Shown here: positions 1 to 8,200 of the stretch, one piece after another
How the letters are laid out: each line of letters begins with the position of its first letter
How positions within the stretch are numbered: position 1 is the stretch's first letter
DNA from: Colwellia sp.
GTDB taxonomy: Bacteria; Pseudomonadota; Gammaproteobacteria; Enterobacterales; Alteromonadaceae
Direction: 5' to 3'
Length of the DNA stretch: 11,035 nucleotides
Assembly: GCA_003521815.1 (NCBI GenBank)
Contig: DPHE01000023.1
Coordinates: forward strand, 3,185 to 14,219
Notes under the pieces: model-generated
What the model saw: the letters and a program-made list of their open reading frames with translations, nothing else
The model's database searches: none
Told to the model about the DNA's origin: nothing
Position numbers and translations under genes: made by a program

Positions 1-27
1 TCTGTAATTTCTGTAATTTCTGTATTT
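1..27. repeat. 9-bp tandem repeat, three units
   Basis: The unit tctgtaatt occurs at 1-9 and 10-18, and with one mismatch at 19-27. The window begins inside the array, so its full length cannot be seen. No function is evident; it lies in AT-rich DNA upstream of the first gene. Confidence 0.7.
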
Positions 28-68
28 TTAATTAGCGTAATCCTATATTATTAATTTAATATATGCAA

Positions 69-95
69 TTTACAAAAGTAGTGTTTTCATGTAAT
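69..95 (+). promoter_or_regulatory. possible sigma-70 promoter for the 143-2034 gene pair
   Basis: TTTACA at 69-74 (5/6 match to the -35 consensus) is followed after 15 nt by TGTAAT at 90-95 (5/6 match to -10). The spacing is short and the whole region is AT-rich, so chance matches are likely. A second TATAAA-like sequence at 109-114 has no good -35 partner. It is offered only as the best candidate upstream of the first gene. Confidence 0.25.
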
Positions 96-142
96 GAGAA
101 CGTTTGTGTATAAATAATAAAATAATCTGAAAGGTCACCAAT

Positions 143-613
143 ATGAATAGCAAACACATTTTTCTATCGTCAGTAATAAGTTTACTGCTCAACTCACCTT
201 TAGTGATGGCAACTAATCAGGTTGAAAAAACAAACACAGAGAATGCGACTACTCTAATCGCTAATGAAAACTTTAGTGGTACTTATATTGGTTTTACTAA
301 CCCTAAAAACGTCTTTGCTTCTACGTTAAGCATAGTAGGCCCTAATGGCTTTTCTGTCAGTAAATCGGTTGATATTGATATTCCCGCCATTGAATTATCG
401 GCTTTTGGTGAATTAACCGATGGTTTGTATACCTATCAGTTAACAGCAGCCCTTTCCGATCAGTTTGTTGAGGCAACTCATCAACCTTTGAATAATGGCC
501 GAGGTGAAAATCAACGTAAGCAGTTACATAAAGCGATTAAACAAAGTGGCCATTTTTATATTGAATCAGGTGAAATTAAAAATTTTGCTACTCAGACCCA
601 TTCAGTTAAATAA
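143..613 (+). CDS. exported protein of unknown function, 156 aa
   Basis: The product is not assigned to a named family. Residues 1-23 look like a Sec signal peptide: Lys4, a hydrophobic core, and an A-type cleavage site after VMA. The mature part (about 133 aa) has no Cys. Its centre, about residues 43-106, alternates hydrophobic and polar residues and contains the segments GTYIGF, STLSIVGPNGF and LTDGLYTYQLTAA, suggesting a small beta-sandwich or Ig-like fold. A basic, Asn/Gln-rich stretch (residues 117-132) follows, then a short end with GHFYIESGEIKN. The ATG is supported by AAAGG at 130-134, 8 nt upstream. The stop (TAA at 611, with a second in-frame TAA at 614) is 26 nt before the next ATG, so the two genes are probably co-transcribed. 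Both products are exported, which suggests the small protein is a partner of the S74 protein; that is inference. Confidence 0.85.
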   Translation: MNSKHIFLSSVISLLLNSPLVMATNQVEKTNTENATTLIANENFSGTYIGFTNPKNVFASTLSIVGPNGFSVSKSVDIDIPAIELSAFGELTDGLYTYQLTAALSDQFVEATHQPLNNGRGENQRKQLHKAIKQSGHFYIESGEIKNFATQTHSVK

Positions 614-627
614 TAAATTTGCTAATC

Positions 628-634
628 AAGAGGT
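628..634 (+). promoter_or_regulatory. ribosome binding site deciding the start at 640
   Basis: AAGAGGT at 628-634 lies 5-6 nt before the ATG at 640. The open frame extends back to a TTG at 619, but that codon lies upstream of this site and would add seven charged or polar residues before a clean signal peptide. ATG 640 is therefore preferred. Confidence 0.8.
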
Positions 635-639
635 ATAAT

Positions 640-2034
640 ATGAAAAATATAAAAATTAGATTAGTGAAAGCACCCGTTATTGCACTCATCAGTGTTGCCG
701 GATTTAGTAGCTTTTCAGCACTAGCTGATCAACGAATACAAGACGATTTAATTGTTGAAGGTAGTATTTGTATTGGATTTGATTGCGTCAATGGCGAAAG
801 TTTTGGTTTTGACACCCTCAGGCTCAAAGAAAATAATCTCCGGTTAAAGTTTATAGATACCAGTTCCTCGAGTTCATTTCCGACTACTGATTGGCAAATC
901 ACTGTTAACGACTCCGCCAATGGTGGCCTTAATAGATTCAGTATTGACGATATTGATAGCGGTAAAACCCCATTTACTATTTTAGCTAGTGCACCATCAA
1001 ATAGCATGTATGTCGCTAGTAGTGGTCATTTAGGATTAGGCACAGCAGCGCCAGTCGTTGAGCTGCATGTGCGTAGTTCTGACTCGCCATCTATTCGCTT
1101 AGAGCAGGATATTACTGGTGGTTATAGCCCACAAACTTGGGATATTGGCGGTAATGAATCAGGCTTTTATGTTCGTGACTCAACTAATGGCGCGAGATTA
1201 CCCTTTAGAATCAGACCGAGTGCACCTTCTAACAGTCTTTATATCGCAGCTGATGGTGACATCGGTTTTCAAACCAGCACACCAGATGGTCTGTTAGATA
1301 TTGCACACCCCAGCAATGCCAATAACCATGCGTTTTTAGTCAGCCCTTCAGGTGATGTGGGTGTTAATATTGACAATGGACAAGTGCCTAATGGTTTATT
1401 TGATATTCAAACAACTGGCGGTTTATCTCAGTTTACGGTTAACACTAACGGTGACGTCGGTGTTCAAACCAGCACACCAGATGGTCGGTTAGATATTGCA
1501 CACCCTAGCAATGCCGACAACCATGCATTTTTAGTCAGTCCTTTAGGCGATGTTGGTATTAATATTGACGATGGACAAGTGCCTAATGGCTTATTTGATA
1601 TTCAAACAACTGCCGGTTCATCTCTGTTTACGGTCAACACTGACGGCACAATCGGTGTTGGTGTTCAAAGTGTTAACGCTTCAAATGTACTTGAGTTTGC
1701 CAACGGTGCACACTTGACAACAGGTGGGGTATGGACCAATGCATCAAGCCGTAACTTAAAAAATAATATCACTGATATTAGTGCCGAGGTTGCACTTAAT
1801 ACGATTAAAGCGCTTAAACCTGTTACTTTTACCTACAAAATTGAGCCTACTGAAAGTTACGCGGGTTTTATTGCCGAAGATGTACCTGAAATAGTTGCCA
1901 CTAATGACCGTAAAAGTCTAGCGGCAATGGATTTTGTTGCGGTACTCACCAAACTGGTGCAAGAACAACAAAAAGCAATAGAAAATTTGCAGCGCCGTGT
2001 TGAACAATTAGAGCAAAGTAAAAACATGCAATAA
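640..2034 (+). CDS. exported tail-fibre-like protein with C-terminal Peptidase_S74 (intramolecular chaperone) domain
   Basis: This is a 464-residue surface or extracellular protein. Residues 1 to about 30 are a signal peptide (basic start, hydrophobic core, cleavage near SALA/DQ). The middle is repetitive and beta-rich. Two related segments carry the theme SAPSNS(M/L)Y(V/I)A, and two 65-residue copies follow at about residues 209-338. Residues 368 to about 425 match Peptidase_S74, starting SSRNLKNNI and followed by a LKPVTFTY segment and an AGFIAEDVPE segment. In phage endosialidases and in eukaryotic MYRF this domain trimerises the fibre and cuts itself off using a Ser and a Lys five residues later; Ser369 and Lys374 have that spacing. 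The usual Asp after the Ser is Ser370 here. Residues about 430-464 form a short coiled coil (LVQEQQKAIENLQRRVEQLEQ). A trimeric fibre at the cell surface is inferred. No phage genes flank it. It follows the 143-613 gene closely, probably in one operon. Confidence 0.85.
   Translation: MKNIKIRLVKAPVIALISVAGFSSFSALADQRIQDDLIVEGSICIGFDCVNGESFGFDTLRLKENNLRLKFIDTSSSSSFPTTDWQITVNDSANGGLNRFSIDDIDSGKTPFTILASAPSNSMYVASSGHLGLGTAAPVVELHVRSSDSPSIRLEQDITGGYSPQTWDIGGNESGFYVRDSTNGARLPFRIRPSAPSNSLYIAADGDIGFQTSTPDGLLDIAHPSNANNHAFLVSPSGDVGVNIDNGQVPNGLFDIQTTGGLSQFTVNTNGDVGVQTSTPDGRLDIAHPSNADNHAFLVSPLGDVGINIDDGQVPNGLFDIQTTAGSSLFTVNTDGTIGVGVQSVNASNVLEFANGAHLTTGGVWTNASSRNLKNNITDISAEVALNTIKALKPVTFTYKIEPTESYAGFIAEDVPEIVATNDRKSLAAMDFVAVLTKLVQEQQKAIENLQRRVEQLEQSKNMQ
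1264..1653 (+). repeat. two tandem 195-bp coding repeats
   Basis: Copy 1 is 1264-1458 and copy 2 is 1459-1653, both in frame (65 residues each). Both encode the series QTSTPDG, LDIAHPSNA, HAFLVSP, GDVG, DGQVPNGLFDIQTT (or close variants) and FTVNT. The copies differ at scattered, often third-codon, positions, so the duplication is not brand new but is clear at the DNA level. Such units lengthen fibre shafts and can expand or contract by recombination. Confidence 0.9.
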
Positions 2035-2047
2035 CTGCTGAGTGCAC

Positions 2048-2080
2048 GAGTTAATTATTTTTTAAACCTGTAGTTAACTC
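2048..2080. repeat. inverted repeat downstream of the S74 gene
   Basis: GAGTTAA at 2048-2054 pairs with TTAACTC at 2074-2080 across a 19-nt AT-rich loop. It starts 13 nt after the stop codon. No U-run follows the stem, so it is a poor candidate for an intrinsic terminator; it may still mark the end of the transcript. Confidence 0.35.
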
Positions 2081-2086
2081 ATTACC

Positions 2087-2116
2087 TATATAAGTGATTA
2101 GTATATAAGTGATTAG
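2087..2116. repeat. perfect 15-bp direct repeat
   Basis: The unit tatataagtgattag occurs twice head to tail, at 2087-2101 and 2102-2116, with no mismatch. It is directly followed by TGCAC, giving AGTGCAC, a word also present at 2041-2047. It lies in the gap before the giant gene and could be a regulator site pair or a slippage duplication. Confidence 0.85.
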
Positions 2117-2133
2117 TGCACTTTTATCTTTCG

Positions 2134-2162
2134 TTAAAAATGGCTAATTCTCTTTTTATTAT
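2134..2162 (+). promoter_or_regulatory. possible promoter for the giant surface-protein gene
   Basis: TTAAAA at 2134-2139 (4/6 to -35) and TATTAT at 2157-2162 (5/6 to -10) are 17 nt apart, in the 220-bp gap before the gene. It would give an untranslated leader of roughly 85 nt. The rest of the gap (2163-2254) is less AT-rich and includes a GGCGCC palindrome. No riboswitch could be recognised there. Confidence 0.3.
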
Positions 2163-2254
2163 GTTAGCTGTGTGTTTTCAGGCGCCAAGTAAAAGTCAAA
2201 CGCAGGGCTTGTTTTGTTGTGCTTCGCTTAAAACTCCCAAAAGAGTATCATTAA

Positions 2255-5200
2255 ATGAATAAAAAAATGTCTTTTATACCTAGCGTCTTCAAAGCCTTGG
2301 CGCTTGTGGTTTGCCTAATGTGGAACTTTTTAAGCCATGCTGGGCCCTTGAACACGCCAATATTTAGTGTTAGCTTTTCCCCAACAACGATAGGTCCTGG
2401 TAGTGTCTCAACTATGACCTATACCATTGACAACTCGGCGCAGGCAACCGCTGTTAGTGGGCTTACCTTTACCAACACACTCCCTGCCGGTATGACCATC
2501 GCTTCACCGGCTGTTGCACTCAATACTTGTCTTAACGGTAGCGATGTTTCAACACCAGGGAGTAGCGTGATCTCCTTTAGTGATTACCGTTTGGGCGCAG
2601 GTGCAAGCTGTAGTTTTCAAGTCGATGTTACTAGCACCACTGCAGGTGCTCATATTAATACCACTGGCGCACTAAGTACTAGCGCTGGCAGTGCGGGTAC
2701 GAGCTCAGATACCTTAACAGTTGATGATAATCGTCCCGGTTTTAGTATGGCTTTTTCACCGGCTACAATTACCCCAGGCGCAATTAGTACCTTAACTTAT
2801 ACCATAGATAACAGTGCTAATAGCTCAAATACTAATTTTCAATCGTTTACCCATAGCTTGCCAACGGGACTCATTTTTTCTCAGCAGCCTAATATTACTA
2901 ATAGCTGCTCAGCAACGGTGGTTGCAGAGCCTAGCTCTTCCACATTAACTAGTGCAGGTGCAGCTGTTAGTGCCGGTGCAACCTGTACTATTTCAGTAGA
3001 TGTAACAGCGCCTTCTGCTGGCGTTTATCAAACTAAAAGTATCGGTTTATCACGGTTTGGTAGTAATCCCAGTGGTCAGGGTAGCGCTGAACTAACAGTG
3101 GGTAGTTCATTTATGTTTATGACCTTTCCAAACGCTAGTGCCCCCGGTACAACGGTTGACCTTACCTATACTATTAATAATGTAGATAGAGTTAATGCCG
3201 CTGAAAACATCAGTTTTACCAATGAGCTTAATGCGACATTAAGTGGTTTAACAGCTACAGCACTCCCGGCTGACGGTTTTTGTGGCGTTGGCTCTAGCCT
3301 AACAATACCAAGCCCGATTACCGTTACGGGTGCTAATTTGTCGGCAGGAGCTTCCTGTACATTTAAGATCAGCGTGTTAATACCTGCAGGTGCTGCTGCG
3401 GGGAGTTACACTAACACCACAAGTGTTATTAACTTAACTTTAGGTTCGGCCACTACTAAAGCCGCCGCCACTAATACGCTGGCAATTAAAAAGGCACCAC
3501 AAGTTAGTATGTCTTTTCTCAACAACCCTGTTAATAGCGGTGAGAACCTGACCTTGCGTTATGTGGTTACTAATACTGATACGACGAATAGCGCTACTAA
3601 TTTAGGGTTTACTATGCCTATAAATTCTATAGTTTCTGGTATGGTGACGAATACATTACCTACTGCAAATACCTGTGGCGTTGGCAGCACCTTCTCTGAC
3701 TCAACTGATGACGGTTCTACGAGGTATTTCGCCTTTGCTGATGGCACAATACCTGCTGGCGGAAGCTGTACCTTTGATCTTGTGCTTACTTTACCTGCAG
3801 GCAATTCTTCGGCTAATTACCTTCTCACTACTTCAACTATTGCTGGCACTGTTAATGGTGACACTGTTTATGGTAATCAAGCGCAGGAGACTTTAGCGGT
3901 TATGAGTGCCGCTAAATTGTCTTTGGCAATTGTTGAAGAACAAATAGTACCAGGGGGGCAAGTGACCCTAGAGTTTACGCTTGATTACAGTGAAAGTGCT
4001 GCCGCAGATGTTTCCAACCTTGCCTTTACGGTTGATTTGAATACTGTTTTGAGTGGCCTGACTGCAGTATCAACACCTTCCGGTGACGTTTGTGGTGCTG
4101 GCTCAACTATTAGTGGCAGCTCAATACTCACATTTTCTAGCGGCTCCTTATCGAGTGCTAGCCAATGTACTTTTTCTGTTACACTTTCAGTACCCAATAA
4201 TGCAACCCCTAGCATTATTACGTTAACCAGCTCAGCAGTAACAGGAAGTTCAGTTGGGCAAGCAGTTAACAGTGCTGCAGCCTCTGATACTCTTGTGATC
4301 AGTGCCTTGCATTTAACTAAGTCTTTTAGTCCTGACGTTGTTTTAGCCGGTGATATTATTTCGCTGACTTATACGCTTACCAACAGCTCTGCAGATGCTA
4401 CACAGATTAGTTTTACTGATTCAATGAGTTCAGTGATTAACTCATTTGCGGCGATCACTCTACCTACCGATCCTTGTGGTGTCGGGTCAAGTATCACAGG
4501 TACAACGTCTTTAACTTTTGCAGGAGGAAATTTAGACTCGGGAGCATCCTGTACCTTTATTGTTGCTCTTCAAGTACCAGCTGGTGCGGCAGATGGAGTA
4601 TACAACAGTGTAACTAGCAATGTTAATGGTACTGTTAATGGCAGTAACACATACAGTGTTGCTGCAACGGCTACATTGGAAGTTCAATCGTTAACCGCAT
4701 TGCTTACAAGCACTGCAGGCAATCCAACAGCTAGTAGCCCCATACTTGTTAATATTAATTTTAGCCGCGACGTAGTCAACTTTACAGTTAATGACTTAGT
4801 TGTTAATAATGCTACCTTAGCTAACTTTAGTGGTTCAGGTAATAGCTATCAGGTCGATCTTACCCCCTCAAGTAACGGCGAGGTAACAGTAGATTTACCC
4901 GCTAATAGCGTCGATGATCTGGTAGATAATAACGTTACAAACTCTTCGTCTAACCAGTTATCGCTTGTGTATAACAACAATGCCTTTATTTCTGTGTTAG
5001 TTCCAGTAGCTAATGTACAAGTGCAAGGTAGCAACTTCAATATCTCTGGGACTAGTCCGACCGAGGGCATGGTGATCTACCTTTACAGCGACAATAACAA
5101 TGATGGTGTTGTTGACAATAATACGGCGTTAGCGTCTACATCTGTTAATGGAGGCAGTTGGACATTAGATGCTCCAGTTACGCTCGGCAATGCGAATAAT

Positions 5201-8200
5201 TTTTTAGTAGGCAATCAAACAACACGGGCCATAGAAGTTATCGATATACCGACGATTACAGAGTTAACAAATTTTGTACCAGTCATCAGTGGTTTGCCGG
5301 GCAATGTTGCAGTAGAAGATTCAGTGTATATTTTTACGCCAACGGTAACAGATACAAATAGTAGTGATGTACAAACCTTTAGTATTACTAATAAACCTAA
5401 CTGGGCAACGTTTAGCACGACAACCGGCGCCTTAACGGGCACACCTACTAATGCGGATGTCGGTACCACCTCAGGTATTGTCATCAGTGTTGCCGATGCT
5501 GCGAATGCAACAGTAAGCTTAGCGGCCTTTAATCTGACCGTGACAAACACTAATGATGCGCCGGTAATAACAGGTACACCCGCCACAACGGTAGCTGAAG
5601 ATGCTGCTTATAGCTTTATCCCAACAGTTTCTGATGTTGATGCAGGGGATACCCAAACCTTTAGCATTAATATTAAACCTAGCTGGGCAACGTTTAGTAC
5701 TTCAACAGGTGGCTTAACGGGCACGCCGACTAATGCGGATGTTGGTATAACGAGTGGTATTATCATCAGTGTTGCCGATGCTGCGAATGCATCGGTAAGT
5801 TTAGCGGCCTTTAATCTGACCGTGTCAAACACTAATGATGCGCCGGTAATAACAGGTACTCCAGCCACAACGGTAGCTGAAGATGCTGCTTATAGCTTTA
5901 TCCCAACAGTTTCTGATGTTGATGCAGGGGATACCCAAACCTTTAGTATTACTAATATACCTAGTTGGGCAACGTTTAACACGTTAACCGGCGCATTAAC
6001 CGGCACGCCTTCGAGAACCGATGCGGCAGATTATGCAGGTATTGTGATTATTGTGACCGATAATGCCAGTACCATCGGAACTTTGCCTACTTTTACTATT
6101 ACGGTGACTAATTCTAATGAAGCCCCTGTGGCTGATGCACAAACTCTAATACTTGAAGAAGATAGCGAGTTAAGTATCATATTATCTGCTGAGGATCCTG
6201 ATGGTGACGAGTTAACCTATGCCATTGTGACCGAGCCAGAGCATGGTTCTTTAGTCCAATCGCCTAATAATATATGGGTTTATACTGCAGATAAAGATTT
6301 CAATGGCACCGATAATTTTACTTATAAAGCATTAGATGCAGAAACTGATTCTGAGCCAGTAACGGTTGAGTTAACTATCAATCCTGTTAACGATACCCCT
6401 GTCGCTCAAGATGATAATATTGAGCTTACTTATAGTGAAAGCGGACGCTATAACCTTGATGTGTTAAATAATGACAGCGATGTTGATGGTGATGTTTTGA
6501 GCATTATTAATGCTAGTAGCGCTATTGGTAATGCGAGCATCGAAGCAGGAGAATTAATTTTTCAAATACAAGGTGTTTTCGAAGGTGAGATTAAATTACA
6601 GTATGCTATTAGTGATGGTAATGCCGTTATAGATAACGATAATAGTAAAGCTAACGTAACCCTTGTTTTTGATAACCATATTGATGCCTTACTGCCTGTT
6701 ATTACCCTACCTCAGGACATTGAGATTAATGCGACGGCCTTATTTACTAAGGTTGACTTAGGTGTTGCTACCGCTATTAACAGCGAAGGTGCTTCAGTGC
6801 CTGTTTCTCTTGTTGATGGCGTTACACGCTTTGCCCCGGGTAATAATTTGGTCTATTGGCAAGCACAAGACAGTGATGGCTTTAAGCGAGTTGTTACGCA
6901 ACGTGTTACTGTTCAGCCATTAGTTAATATTGCTGTAGATAGCCAAGGTACTGAGGGAGATCATTATAAAGTCGCTGTTCACTTAAACGGTGAGTCACCA
7001 ACTTATCCTGTCATTGTTCCTTACTCTATAAGTGGTGATTCAGATAGTAATGACCATGACTTAGTGTCGGGCGAGCTTATTATTGATTCTGGTTTATTGG
7101 GCTATATCGAATTTGATACCTTTAGTGATGGGGTAGTTGAAGCCGATGAAGTAGTTATTATTACGCTTGATGATAGCGTTAATGTAGGTGCGAAATCAGT
7201 ATTTACCTTAACTATTACTGAAGATAATCTTGCGCCACAAGCCAGTATTACGGTTTCTCAAAATAATGAACAACGGACACTCATTGATAAAACTTTAGGG
7301 GAAGTGGTTATTACCAGTGACGTATTTGATGCTAATAATGATGATAACCATAGTTATACTTGGATCAGTGTTGGTGGTGTATTAGTTGACAGTGATTCAG
7401 AGGATACAAGCTTTACCTTTGACCCCACAAATGTAGCAACAGGTCAGCAAACATTATCACTTAACGTTACTGATAATGGTGAGTCGTCATTAAGTACTGT
7501 AGTATTTGTCTACCTTGATATTGTTGAGGCGTTACCGACATTAACTGATATTGATAGCGACGGTGACTTAACCCCTGATAATGCTGAAGGCTATGGTGAT
7601 ACAGATAATGACGGTATTGCTGATTACTTAGATAACAATAATAGTCGTTGTAATATACAAACCTCAGAAATAAGTGAGCAAGAGTTATACCTTATTGAGA
7701 CTGAGCCAAGTATTTGTTTACGCCGAGGCATTAATACCGCGAATAATCAGTCTGGTGCATTATTACTGAGTGTAAATGAAGTTATCAATGATAATGAAGC
7801 GATAAATGTTGGTGGTTTTTTTGACTTTATCTTAAGTGGATTACCTATTGCAGGGCAAAGTATTAGCCTGGTATTACCACAACGCTTACCTATTCCTGAA
7901 AATGCTATTTATCGTAAATTAACGTCAGATAACGGTTGGGGTGAATTTGCAGTAGATACTAATAATTATTATTCATCAGCCGCTGGAGAAATTGGATACT
8001 GTCCTGCGCCGAATGATGATAGCTGGACCCTCGGGTTGACCGCTGGCCATTGGTGTGTGCAGTTAACGATAGAAGATGGTGGCTTAAATGATGATGACGG
8101 TATTGCCAATAGTCGTATCGTTGACCCTAGTGGTGTTGCTGTTTTTAACAATAATAATACCTTACCAGAAATCATGTCAGAGCAGGTTGTAACAACACAA

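Noticed and set aside
619..639. TTG start giving seven extra residues for the S74 protein
   Set aside because: The AAGAGGT ribosome site lies downstream of the TTG and correctly spaced for ATG 640, and the signal peptide is cleaner from 640.
729..1007. Antisense open frame of 92 codons in the S74 gene
   Set aside because: No signal, family match or ribosome site; the sense frame is clearly the coding one.
640..2034. Prophage tail-fibre gene
   Set aside because: A signal peptide is present and no phage structural, lysis or integrase genes are visible nearby.
2180..2254. Possible c-di-GMP (GEMM-I) riboswitch before the giant gene, prompted by a CAAACGCAGGGC segment
   Set aside because: The second conserved block (GGGACGCAAAGC-like) and the P1 pairing are not found.
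5215..5868. Antisense open frames of 123 and 86 codons over the Ig repeats
   Set aside because: They mirror the repeated sense codons, begin with the same residues because the DNA is repeated, and have no ribosome site or family resemblance.
5270..6115. CRISPR-like array because of regular repeats
   Set aside because: The repeats are 282 bp, contiguous, in frame and encode Ig-like domains.
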